From assembly GCA_905221605.1 (NCBI GenBank), contig CAJNDS010002385.1, positions 389,372 through 453,371 on the forward strand: DNA of 64,000 nt, written 5' to 3'. This DNA is from Symbiodinium natans (Eukaryota; Sar; Dinophyceae; Suessiales; Symbiodiniaceae). The position numbers and the translations under genes are program-made. A model generated the notes under the pieces. That model worked only from the letters and a program-made list of their open reading frames with translations, was not told where the DNA came from and did no database searches. Shown one piece after another: positions 12,301 to 19,599 of this stretch; the first letter of the stretch is position 1, and each line of letters starts with the position of its first letter.

Positions 12301-15300
12301 TCAGGGCCGAGGATTGTCTTGGGGTTCAGGGTTGAGTGTTTAGGGCACTTGTACCTACACCCTAAACCCCACCTCAAGCCCTCCTTGAAAGCTACCCCCC
12401 CAAACCCTCAAACCCCCAAGCCCCCAAACCCCCAAACACCCAAACCCCAAAAAGCCCGAAGCCCTAAGCCATAAGCCCGAAGCCCTAAGCCCTAAACCCT
12501 AAACCCTAAACCCTAAACCCTAAACCCTAAACCCTAAACCCTAAACCCTAAACCCTAAACCCTAAACCCTAAACCCTAAGCGCCGAGGTATCCTTTCAAC
12601 CCCAATGGCTCCCCGGAGGGCATCGTCGGCCTCTGCAGCGGGGGGGCCCTTTCGCGTTTAGGGTTTGGGGTTTAGGGTTTAGGGCCGTTTAGGGTTTAGG
12701 GTTTAGGGTTTAGGGTTTAGCGTTTAGGGTTTAGGGTTTAGGGTTTAGGGTTTAGGGTTTAGGTCCTATTGGGGTTTAGGGTTCAGGCTTGGGGGGAGTG
12801 AGTCGCAGGGTTATGGAGAGCCTTCGAGCCTTGAGAGTCTTATGGTCTGTTTTGGGTCCCTAACCCTAAACCCTAAATCCTAAACCCTAAACCCTACACA
12901 AATAAAAGAGGCTCCTAAACCCTAGACCCTGAACCTTCAACCTCCTGAACCTTAAAATAACCCTACACAAAGAAGAGGTCCCGAAACCCTAAGCCCTAAA
13001 CCCTAAACCCTAAACCCTAAACCCTAAACCCTAGACCCTACACCCTAGACCCTAGACCCTAGACCCTACTAGACCCGAAAAGACCCGAAAAGACCCGAAA
13101 AGACCCTAAAAGACCCTAAAAGACCCTAAAAGACCCTAAAAGACCCTAAACCCTAAACCCTAAACCCTACACAAAGAAGGGGTCTTGGGGCTCTTCGACT
13201 TGGGGTCGGCTTGTGGCGGCTTAGGGTCTTGGGCTCTCAGGGTCTTGGCGGGTTAGGGTGTTAGGGTTGAGGGTTTTAGGGATTTTGGGGATTTTGGGTT
13301 TTCGGGTCTTAGATGTTTTGGGGTTTTCGTGTGTTTGGGGTTAGGGTTTAGGGGTTTATGGAGTTAGGGTTTTAGGGTTTTCGGGTTTTATGGTTTTTGG
13401 GTTTTTGGGTTTCAGGGGTTTAGGGGTTAGGGGTATTAGGGGTTCAGGGTTTAGGGTTTTTGGGTTTTTGGGTTTTGGGGTTTTGGGGTTTTGGGGTTTT
13501 GGGGTTTTGGGGTTTTGGGGTTTTGGGGTTTTTGGGTTTTTGGGTTTCTGGGTTTTTGGGTTTTTTGGTTTTAGGGGTTTTTGGGTTTTAGGGGCTTTGG
13601 GGTTAGGGGTTTAGGGATTGGTAGGGTCTCAGGTGATTGTGGTCTTCGGGCCTTGGGGTTTTGGGATCTGAGCCGAGCTTTGAGCCTTGGGTTTTTAGAG
13701 TCTTATGCATCGTGTGCGGAGTCAGACATTGCGATCGTCGACGCGCCGTCAGCAAGTTCGTGTCATGTGCCCGCGGAGCACACAACCCCACGGTGGTGAT
13801 GAACACCCAAGAGCCAGACATTGAAAGGATGATGGCGCTTCCAGTCTGCGATGGCTCTACCAAGGCTGGTTCCAGGATTGATGCCAAAGTGGGTCCCTGG
13901 GCGAACAGAGATGATAAGACAAAGTGCAGGCACTTCTGCGCCAATGCAGGGGGACTCTCGTAACAACCTCACTCGTATGAGAGCATGAGGGTCCGAGCAA
14001 GATCGTTTGTCCCGGTCAGTTGACAGCGAGAGGGTACACCCTTAAGGCCTAAAGCCCCTAGGACCCTAAACCCCTAAACTCCTAAACCCCACCCCTAAGC
14101 CTCAACAACAACCCAAAGCCTGAAACTCTAGAACACAACACCCTAGCCTCTACATCGCTACTTGGAGGTTCATGGGTAGGTATGAGTAGGGTTATAAGTG
14201 CCCTAAATGGGTTTAGAAGTATACTGACCATACGTAGACCCCTAGTCACAACTACCCAAGTGAACCTCCAAGAAGTAAACTTCATCAGACCTCAGGAACC
14301 AGGCTCGACCCAAGCCCTGAAGCCCTTAACCCTGCAAAAACCTTGACACCAGCAACGCCCTTGCACTCTCAAAACCCTAAAGCCTAAACCCTAAAACCCC
14401 AAACCCTTAAGCCCTTCAGCCACCTTCAGTCCTGGAGCCCCTTCAGTCCTGGAGCCCCCCGCGCCTCCACGTCACTCAGGGTGTTAGGTCTAGGGTTTAG
14501 GGTTTAGGGTTTAGGGTTTAGGGTTTAGGGTTCAGGGTTCAGGGTTCAGGGTTCAGGGTTCAGGGTTCAGGGTTTAGGCGGGTTCGGGTTTCGGGTTTAG
14601 GGTTTTTTGGTTTCAGGGTTTCAGGGTTTTTTGGGGGCTTTTGGGGGGCACTTCGGGATTAAAACGCCCGAGCGCATGAGGTGCCGATGGACGGCACTTG
14701 GCCATCATGCCGCACCCGGAGAGGCTGACCTCCTGGCCGGGGGTCTCAGCTGCGGGTTGAGGGTTGAGGCTGAAACCCTAAACCCTAAACCCTAAACCCT
14801 AAACCCTAAACCCTAAACTCCAAGCCCCAAACCCCAAGCCCCAAGCCCCAAACCCTCAACCCCTAAACCCTAAACCCTCAACCCTAAACCCTAAGCCCGA
14901 GCCGCCCAAAAAACCCCGCAAGCTCCCGGCCCTGCATCCCCCCAAAGCAAACCCTAAACCCTAAACCCTAAACCCTAAACACTAAACCCTAAACCCTAAA
15001 CCCTAAACCCTAAACCCTAAACCCTAAACCCTAAACCCTAAACCCTAAACCCTAAGCCCGAACCCCCCCCCAGCCTCGAACCTGAAGCCTGAGGGCTTAG
15101 CCTTGACTACTATTTGCTTAGGGGTGTCGTGGTTTAGGGGGTTTAGGGGGTTTAGGGGGTTTAGGGGGTTTAGGGGGTTTAGGGGGTTTAGGGGGTTTAG
15201 GGGGTTTAGGGGGTTTAGGGGGTTTAGGGGTGTAGGGGGTTTAGGGGTTTAGGGGTTTAGGGGGTTTAGGGGTTTAGGGGGTTTCGGGGTTTAGGGGTTT

Positions 15301-17023
15301 AGGGGTTTTAGGGGTTAGGGCTTAGGGCCCTTCATCCCACCAACAACAACAACAAAAAGATATACCGGAACTATTCTCCTCGCCCGGTCTACTCCTCGCT
15401 TATCCCTGGAGTGCCCAACCCCAAAGTGTCCCTGGAGTGCCCAACTCTAGAGTGTCCCTGGAGTGCCCAGCCCCAGAGTCTCCCTGGAGTGCCCACTCCT
15501 GGACTGCCCAACCCCAGAGCGTCCCCGGCCCAGAGTGTCCCTGGAGCAGAGTATCTCTACCAAGAGAGGTGGGGATGTTCGATTTATTTTATTAGTTTTT
15601 TTTTTTTTTTTGGGGGGGGGGGGGTTCTTAAGCAACTAGTAGTTGAGGGTTAAACCCTAAACACTAGACTCCTAGACCCTAAACCCTAAACCAGAACCCT
15701 AAACCCTCAACCGAAAGGTCTAGGCTTCCACAATTAGTCCCCACCCCCCGCCCGCCCCCTCCAACACAAACCCAGAAGTGTCAGGCCCTGGCAGTGGCCC
15801 TATGCCCCGCAGGAGTCGCCGGGTTCGGGGGGAGGGGGCAACTTCCCCTAAACCCCAAACCCTAAACTCGAAACACTAACCCCGAAACCCGGAACCCTAA
15901 ACCCTAAACTTTAAGCCCTAATTCAACCCAAACCTGGGGCTAGAGGTTTAAGGGCTTAGAGCTCAAGGCTAAACCCTAAAACCTTAAACCACACACACTT
16001 GGGCGGGCCTTTGAGCGCCCGCCCGCCAGCTCCCCCAGAAAAAAGGGCGCCTTTTTTTTTCTAGGTGGGACTTTACTACAACTTGATCACTTCATAGGTT
16101 TACTGGGTTTTGGAGTACTGTACTTTAATACTTTTTTTGGTTCTGGGTTCCTACTATAGCTACTTATACCTAAAAAGTATATACTTTTTTTTGCAGGGTC
16201 TACTCCAAAGGTAGGTTTAGGGCTCCTCTAATTTCATTTTAAGGGAGCTAAAAGTGTTTAGGGTTCCTCTAATTTCATATTAAGGGAGCCAAAAGTTAAA
16301 CTTTGATGGGGGGTTGAACAGCAACCAAGTTCTGAGTTTCCTGCGCAACTTCCCGCTCCTGGCTCCTGGGTTTTAGGCTTTCCTGAGGGCTCGAGTGTTA
16401 GGTCCGCGCTGGGTGTGCTAGGGATCCTAACGAATTCTAACTTCAGGCCCTGAAGCTTGTGGCCCTTTGGGGTTCGGGTTTTTTGGGGTTTCGGGTTTAA
16501 TTAGGACACCCTAAACCCTAAACCCTAAACCCCACACCCCGAGCGGCGAAAGGACTGGATGGTCGGCGCAGGCAGGCTCAAAGCGTCGCCCTGGTGCCCC
16601 GAAGCAAACAGCTTACCTACTGGTTCTTGGTAAGGGTTTAGGGCTTAGGGTTTACGGTTTAAGGCTTGGGGCTTGGGGTTTGGGGCTTGGGTTGAGGGAA
16701 TGAGGGCAGTACCTTTTGTCCCCCTAGCCTTCAAGGGGGGTATATCCGACTCCCCTCATTGACTCCGAAGATCCAGTATCCTAGGTAGGATAAGGGGGAC
16801 CCTTAAAAGGGGACCCCTTCTGAACCCTCTTCTGGCTCTCTTAAGCAGGGACCTTATTCAGAGGGTCTATATCCCCAAGGGTCCCCCTAATCCTATCCCC
16901 TACAGTAGGTTTAGGGCTTGTGGATTTGTGCAGGGCTTGCGACCACAACAGGTATTGACCAAAAGTGTTGATCGAGCTTTTGTTCTGGAACTTAGGCTCA
17001 TTCTCTCTTTTTTGGGTGGGGTG

Positions 17024-17055
<32 letters not shown>

Positions 17056-17186
17056 TGGGTTTTGGGGTTTAGGTTTGTGCTTGGGGAGGGTTGAGGATTG
17101 AGGGGATTGTTTCAAAAGAAGGCTGGGGCCCGCTAAGGCTGAAGATGTTCCAGAACGTCCGGGAGTGGTGCGACGGCAGCAAGTAA
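304..17186 (+). CDS. PFAS: Phosphoribosylformylglycinamidine synthase (FGAM synthase), C-terminal glutaminase part, 17 exons, 5'-partial
   Basis: FGAM synthase performs step four of de novo purine synthesis (FGAR + ATP + glutamine to FGAM). Only the glutamine-amidotransferase end lies in the window. Exons: 304-330, 805-855, 2154-2218, 3308-3370, 3843-3874, 4685-4720, 5897-5936, 6586-6646, 7631-7659, 8887-8919, 9793-9840, 10752-10805, 12588-12637, 14681-14723, 15776-15808, 16576-16593, 17138-17186. The sum is 732 bp (243 codons plus TAA), and every junction keeps frame. In order they give WDVHMSDLLEGR, FVGGFSYADTLDSAKGWA, FALGICNGCQLLALLGWAP, QPRFVHNRSGRFESRF, WLKGMEG, GVWVNHGEG, YPFNPNGSP, GRHLAIMPHPER, RPWQWPYA and SPWLKMFQNVREWC, all hallmarks of the family in family order. 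Catalytic Cys (GICNG) and the His/Glu of HPE are present. Fourteen donors of the first 16 introns are GC or GA and two are GT. The upstream exons are outside the window. Boundaries of exons 6, 7, 15 and 16 are the least certain. Confidence 0.95.
369..520. repeat. Head-to-head telomere junction followed by an AAAACCC array
   Basis: TTTAGGG repeats meet CCCTAAA at the perfect palindrome GGGTTTATAAACCC (about 385-398). From about 424 the unit changes to CCCAAAA, repeated about 13 times without error. In the first complete PFAS intron. Confidence 0.9.
805..855 (+). CDS. PFAS: PFAS exon 2
   Basis: Reads AWDVHMSDLLEGRTSLE; DVHMSDLL is a strongly conserved stretch of the FGAM synthase glutaminase domain. 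Acceptor GAAGAG|GCC, donor CTGGAG|GCG. A CCCTAAA array lies on the left and TTTAGGG on the right. Confidence 0.93.
1822..1922. mobile_element. Family D MITE-like palindrome
   Basis: Terminal inverted repeats TTGGGATGTTCCCCCTTAT and its complement ATAAGGGGGGAACATCCCAG bound a 101-bp palindrome with core CCTTAATGGGGATTATAGTA. Other copies: 32354-32458, 36326-36421, and the interrupted copy 51710-51950. Confidence 0.85.
2154..2218 (+). CDS. PFAS: PFAS exon 3
   Basis: Contains FVGGFSYADTLDSAK, matching the conserved GGFSYxDxLxxxKGWA block. Acceptor CCAG|GCATTC, donor AAAGGG|GCGGGG. The Gly codon is completed by the first base of the next exon. Confidence 0.95.
2710..2854. mobile_element. Family A MITE-like palindrome
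   Basis: Ends TACTTGGAGGTTCAT / ATGAACCTTCAAGTA; long internal inverted repeat of ACTTATAACTGTACTTATAA type. Family A is the most frequent element here (at least 10 copies). Confidence 0.9.
3187..3299. repeat. CCCTAAA array
   Basis: About 15 near-perfect copies ending 9 bp upstream of PFAS exon 4. Confidence 0.95.
3308..3370 (+). CDS. PFAS: PFAS exon 4
   Basis: Reads WAGSVLFSPKLEAQFKAFRD, the GWAxSxLFxPxLxxQFxAF block. Acceptor CTCAG|GTGG, donor GACAG|GCCGG. The seven bases AGGCCGG recur at the next exon start, spanning the splice point. Confidence 0.95.
3426..3460. mobile_element. Family I half element cut by a repeat array
   Basis: CTTGGAAGCCCTTCCGACTTAG matches the left end of the fuller copy at 8628-8740, then gives way to GGGCTTT-type repeats. 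Confidence 0.5.
3843..3874 (+). CDS. PFAS: PFAS exon 5, carries the catalytic Cys
   Basis: Reads PDSFALGICN; the Cys of GxCNGCQ is the nucleophile of class I glutaminases. Acceptor AGCAG|GCCGGA, donor AACG|GCCTGT. Unusually, the array on its left is TTTAGGG rather than CCCTAAA. Confidence 0.95.
3917..4070. mobile_element. Family B MITE-like palindrome
   Basis: Ends CTAAGGGCTGTTTCATGGTC and the complement around GGGACCCATGCAGCAACCCT; internal CCCTTACCTCCC and AGTATGGGCCCTTGGG-like core. Other copies at 10153, 11556, 30314, 45837 and 50730. Confidence 0.8.
4685..4720 (+). CDS. PFAS: PFAS exon 6
   Basis: Reads CQLLALLGWAP and continues directly from the GICNG of the previous exon. The acceptor follows a T-rich tract (TTTTTTCTCAG|G). 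The donor is placed at CCCTG|GTGCGC because it gives the right phase for the next exon; slightly longer ends are possible. Confidence 0.9.
4886..5283 (+). other. Two open, protein-like islands inside a PFAS intron
   Basis: Island 4905-5000 reads QFCVTLEKQLAASNADTKDL; island 5086-5283 has an ATG-less-dependent open frame including ALFPTFYEAERRAEEGVLV and GTGRFLDDGTRHELLFTLGR. Neither fits FGAM synthase, and the confirmed exons on both sides join without them. They could be captured gene fragments, exons of a nested gene, or chance open frames in GC-rich DNA. Confidence 0.4.
5897..5936 (+). CDS. PFAS: PFAS exon 7
   Basis: Reads LPLEKQPRFVHN, matching the family's QPRFxxNxSGRFE. Acceptor ACCTTTCCAG|TT has a clear pyrimidine tract. 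Donor AACAG|GACACT is a GA donor, the only one in this gene. Confidence 0.92.
6586..6646 (+). CDS. PFAS: PFAS exon 8
   Basis: Reads SGRFESRFATVRIDASAASK, completing RSGRFESRF with the preceding exon. Acceptor GCGAG|GAGTGG, donor CCAAG|GCGG. Confidence 0.95.
7631..7659 (+). CDS. PFAS: PFAS exon 9
   Basis: Reads VWLKGMEGT, the LKGMEGS motif. Acceptor TTGCGCAG|GTTTGG. Donor ACTCA|GCCCC is chosen because joining to the next exon gives KGMEGTQMGVWV, the exact family spacing. Confidence 0.92.
8245..8401. mobile_element. Family A MITE-like palindrome
   Basis: TACTTGGAGGTTCATGGGAC at the left and GTACCATGAACCTCCAAGTA at the right; internal arms ACTTATAACTGGGCTTATAA. Confidence 0.9.
8628..8740. mobile_element. 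Family I palindromic element
   Basis: CTGGAAGCTCTTTCGACTTC on the left is mirrored by CAAAGCGGCTTCCAAGTTAAG on the right, with GTAAGTC / GACTTAC inner arms. Imperfect. Confidence 0.5.
8887..8919 (+). CDS. PFAS: PFAS exon 10
   Basis: Reads MGVWVNHGEG, matching the GVWVAHGEG motif. Acceptor CCAAG|GATGG, donor GGCCA|GCCCAG. Flanked by CCCTAAA-type repeats on the left and TTTAGGG-type on the right. Confidence 0.94.
8960..9172. repeat. Mixed TTTAGGG / GGGCTTA array
   Basis: The CTTAGGG variant predominates and alternates with TTTAGGG; follows PFAS exon 10. Confidence 0.9.
9793..9840 (+). CDS. PFAS: PFAS exon 11
   Basis: Reads AHFPDATVLDRVKKS, equivalent to the HGEGRxxFPD region. Acceptor CTGGCAG|GGCG, donor TCAGG|GCCTTG. 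Confidence 0.92.
10153..10246. mobile_element. Family B element truncated at both ends by telomere repeats
   Basis: Core CGTCCCTTGCCTCCTTTGAA and AGTATGGGCCCTTGGGTTTT match family B, but the outer left end is replaced by a TTTAGGG array and the right end runs into CCCTAAA. Confidence 0.65.
10752..10805 (+). CDS. PFAS: PFAS exon 12
   Basis: Reads EQLIPMRYIDDDGKETE, the LxPxRYVDDxGxxTE motif. Acceptor GCCAAG|GGAG after a pyrimidine-rich stretch about 25 bp upstream; donor GAAAC|GCTGGG. Confidence 0.95.
10978..11455 (+). other. Unique segment with imperfect tandem duplication, inside PFAS intron
   Basis: Two units of about 104 bp begin near 11111 and 11215. Both carry TGCCCAAAACA, GGTATTT, TTCGCCTCTTTG, ACAACA and AAGGATGTGGAACAAGAA. 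The segment is open in two + frames (about 140 codons each), but codon content gives no recognisable domain. Lies in the 10806-12587 intron. Confidence 0.5.
11556..11702. mobile_element. Family B MITE-like palindrome
   Basis: Left GGGTAGTTATGTGGGTCC and right GGGACCATGTAACTACCCTA are inverted copies; the core carries CCCTTACCTCCC and GGGTTCTGAAGTA. Confidence 0.8.
11838..11951. mobile_element. Family A MITE-like element
   Basis: TACTTGGGGGTTCATG left end and CATGAACCTCCAAGTA right end. The core differs from the long copies (TATACGCATGGTAACTACAC). Confidence 0.75.
12487..12579. repeat. CCCTAAA array
   Basis: Thirteen perfect heptamers immediately upstream of PFAS exon 13. Confidence 0.95.
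12588..12637 (+). CDS. PFAS: PFAS exon 13
   Basis: Reads YPFNPNGSPEGIVGLC, nearly identical to the family signature YPFNPNGSPxGIAxLCS. Acceptor GCCGAG|GTAT, donor CTGCA|GCGGGG. A perfect CCCTAAA array ends 10 bases upstream and TTTAGGG repeats begin about 20 bases downstream. Confidence 0.97.
13637..13963 (+). other. Unique open segment in PFAS intron, unassigned
   Basis: A 108-codon open frame ending TAA at about 13963; its second half (VVMNTQEPDIERMMALPVCD, then DAKVGPWANRDDKTKCRHFC) looks protein-like. It sits within the 12638-14680 intron between repeat blocks and is not PFAS. Possibly a captured gene or retrocopy fragment. Confidence 0.35.
14159..14277. mobile_element. Family A MITE-like element
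   Basis: Left TACTTGGAGGTTCATGGG; right TGAACCTCCAAGAAGTA with a small insertion. Lies in a PFAS intron. Confidence 0.75.
14681..14723 (+). CDS. PFAS: PFAS exon 14, carries catalytic His and Glu
   Basis: Reads ADGRHLAIMPHPE; the His and Glu of HPE complete the glutaminase triad with the Cys of exon 5. Acceptor ATGAG|GTGCC, donor GAGAG|GCTGAC. Confidence 0.97.
15133..15315. repeat. TTTAGGGGG 9-mer array
   Basis: About eleven homogeneous 9-mers, then 8-mer TTTAGGGG units. A locally homogenised variant of the telomere unit. Confidence 0.95.
15363..15596. repeat. Family F minisatellite-bearing repeat
   Basis: Degenerate tandem units of CCCTGGAGTGCCCAACCCCA. Starts CTCCTCGCCCGGTCTACTC and ends GTGGGGATGTTCGA then TTTTATTAG. 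A second copy with the same start and end is at 38729-38990, so the whole block is a dispersed unit. Confidence 0.75.
15776..15808 (+). CDS. PFAS: PFAS exon 15
   Basis: Reads SVRPWQWPYA, matching the RxxRPWQWxW segment that follows MPHPER in eukaryotic enzymes. Acceptor ACCCAG|AAGTG. The donor (GCCCC|GCAGG) is the phase-compatible choice; the exon may extend a few codons further. Confidence 0.85.
16216..16297. repeat. 41-bp direct tandem duplication
   Basis: TTTAGGGCTCCTCTAATTTC at 16216 recurs as TTTAGGGTTCCTCTAATTTC at 16257; both units end AAGGGAGCYAAAAGT. Confidence 0.85.
16576..16593 (+). CDS. PFAS: PFAS exon 16, 18-bp micro-exon
   Basis: Reads LKASP plus two bases of Trp, which join the last exon as SPWLKMFQN, the conserved C-terminal motif. 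Acceptor GGCAG|GCTC, donor CCCTG|GTGCC. The left boundary is inferred from phase and the AG|G rule. Confidence 0.75.
16779..16904. mobile_element. Palindromic element (family H)
   Basis: GGTAGGATAAGGGGGACCCT on the left is mirrored by GGGTCCCCCTAATCCTATCC on the right. No second full copy was found. Confidence 0.6.
17138..17186 (+). CDS. PFAS: PFAS terminal exon
   Basis: Reads LKMFQNVREWCDGSK followed by TAA, the expected C-terminus of FGAM synthase (SPWLxMFxNAREWC). Acceptor GCTAAG|GCTG. An A-rich stretch follows about 10 bases after the stop. Confidence 0.95.
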
Positions 17187-18337
17187 GCGGCCGGCAAAAA
17201 AAAACTAACAAAACGAGAGTAAGACTTGGAATCAAGGTGTGCATAGATCTATCCAGTCGTGGAAGGGCGGAGCCCTTTTTTCCCACGCACCAATTGGTAT
17301 CGGTTCCGGCTGGTGGGGTGGCTCAAGCTGAGCCCCCTGCGAGTCTTTGAGTTAATGGCATCTTTTGGCTTAGGTATTTTCGGCAAGGAAAATAGAGGCA
17401 TCAAGCTTCACTTTTGTGCTTTTGAGGCAGAGTCGGGCGCTCGCCGGACTTTTATCGGCCGAGACTGCTGAAGTTTCCCTGCGATTGATGCCTTTATGTT
17501 TAGGTTTTAGGTATGCAGGCTTCAGGGTTTAGGTTTAGGGTTTTGGTGGTGGGTTTAAGGACTTAGGTTTGACATACCTGGTAGCCCAGCGGCTGGGTTC
17601 CCTTGTTAAAAGTCACCCACTCCATTGTCGTGATACGGCGCTACCAAGCATAGCTGCACATGTATCAACCCTAAACCCTAAACCCCAAACCTAAACCCTA
17701 AACCCTAAACCCTAAACCCTAAACCCTAAACCCTAAACCCTAAACCCTGAACCCTGAACCCTGAACCCTGAACCCTAAACCCTAAGGAGGTTTTTGGCCT
17801 CCAGCCTGAAACTTCAGCACATGCTCATGAGTCTTGCTTGGCTACTGCTCAGCCGCTGCGCTGTTCTCCCATTGCCCTAAACCCTAAACCCTAAACCGTA
17901 AACCCTAAACCCTAAACCCCCCTAAACCCTAAACCTAAACGGGCCTAGGGCTCAGGGCCTAGGACCTAGGGCTCAGGGATTATGGCTTAGGGCTTAGAGC
18001 TTAGAGCTTAGGGCTTAGTATCCTTTAGTAAGCCCAAAATAAGAATCCTTGCAAATGTTCTGAGATACCCTTAGCCCAAACCGTAAGCTCCTGGCATAAG
18101 GCCCGTTCCAGCGTTTGGGGCCTAGGAACTTGTGAGCGAAGAGCTGAAGTTTTAGGCCATGGCATCAGGTTTTGGGATTTGAGGCTTTTGTGGTTTAGGG
18201 TGTAGGGTTTTTTGGGGTTTACGGCTCAGGGCTTTGAGGGTTTAGAGTTGATTGTTGAACATTAGGGCATCCCCCCCCCTCCCCCGCCCCCTGTTACTAG
18301 GATGCCTAGCATTTCTTGTTTTCTCTTCTTTGTATAG

Positions 18338-18441
18338 GGAACCTCATTAGGGAAGCTTCGGGAGCCTCAGGGAGCAAAGGGCGAACGGTGCTGGCTTGGT
18401 GTGGAGCATCAGCGTCGTTTCAGGAGTCGATCCCGTGGCGA
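18338..18441 (+). CDS. Candidate exon, unknown gene
   Basis: A textbook acceptor (TTCTCTTCTTTGTATAG|G) opens a 104-bp GC-rich island that ends at a possible GC donor (GGCGA|GCAAAC). Two frames are open; one reads NLIREASGASGSKGRTVLAW. No family recognised. Lies about 1.1 kb downstream of the PFAS stop. Confidence 0.35.
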
Positions 18442-18665
18442 GCAAACCCTAAACCCACAACCCCACAGCCGTCTCTCCCTAAACCCCGAACCCTGAGGCC
18501 CTAAACCCTAGAAACCCTAAACCCTAACTTCTAAACCCTATACCCTGCAGGGCAGGGTTCGGGGTTTAGGGCTTAGGGGTTAGGCTTGAGCGTCTGGGGG
18601 GCAACCCTGTACCCCCCACGCATCCTTAAGCCCTAAAGCCTAAAGCCCCCTCCGCCCTAAGCCAA

Positions 18666-18822
18666 AACCCTAAAACCCCTAAACCCCTAAACCCCTAAAC
18701 CCCTAGACCCCTAAACCCCTAAACCCCTAAACCCCTAAACCCCTAAACCCCTAAACCCCTAAACCCCTAAACCCCTAAACCCCTAAACCCCTAAACCCCT
18801 AAACCCTAAACCCTAAACCCAA
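18666..18822. repeat. CCCCTAAA 8-mer array
   Basis: About seventeen near-identical CCCCTAAA units ending in standard CCCTAAA. Confidence 0.95.
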
Positions 18823-19599
18823 AACCCTCAAAACCCTAAACCCTTGGCTTGCTCGACCCCGGCGACTCTCAGATCTTCCCAACGGCCGCGCAGCTGAAAC
18901 CCGCCTGCACTGAGGATTTTAGGGTTTAGGTTTAGGGTTTAGGGTTTAGGGTTTAGGGTTTAGGGTTTAGGGCTTAGGGCTTAGGGCTTAGGGCTTACGG
19001 TTTAGGGTTTAGGGTTTAGGGGTTCATCTTCCGGCTTCTGCTCGAAAAGCTCTACTGTAGGAGGACTTGGGAGTGTATGTGTTGCTGTAGGCTTGCGATA
19101 TTTGGGGCTCTTGGGGCGGCACTTCAAGTTCGGGGGAACGGGGGGAGTACATACACGAGAAAGTACGAAGACCCTAAGTGGTGTAGGGATTGACGCTGAA
19201 CCCTAAACGCCAAGCTCTAGAACCCAAACCCTCAACTCCTAGACCCTAGACCCTAAACCCTAAACCCTAAACCCTAAGCTCATGAACCAAAAGCTTCCCA
19301 ACAGCCCATGCGACCTTAATTGAAAGTCTACAGAGGCCCCTGTGGTGTAAGGCCACGCTCCCAGGGTGTAGGGTTTGGGGTTTAGGGTTTAGGGTTTGGG
19401 GTTTAGGCTTTGGGGTTTGGGGTTTAGGGTTAGAGTCTAAACCCGCAACCCCAACCTCAGCGCAAAAGCCCTGCACACCCCCTGAGCCCAGGCATTCTTT
19501 GGGCCGAAGGGCCGTCTCCAAATGCGGGGGCGGGCCTCTCGGGCGGTCGGGCGGAGGGGCAGGGCGGAAGCGTTGATTTACAGCCGGATGCTTCAAGCA

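Larger units (their letters stand above)
15105..15646. mobile_element. Family E element enclosing a 9-mer array and a minisatellite
   Basis: Left arm GACTACTATTTGCTTAGGGG and right arm CCTTAAGCAACTAGTAGTT-like (TTCTTAAGCAACTAGTAG) match the ends of the nested copy at 51763-51893. The interior holds the TTTAGGGGG array (15133-15300), the family F minisatellite, and a T-run plus G-run beside the right arm. Confidence 0.5.

Noticed and set aside
19267-19596. Minus-strand 109-codon open frame rich in Pro/Arg
   Set aside because: Half of it is CCCTAAA translation; the rest shows no motif and the other strand is equally plausible.
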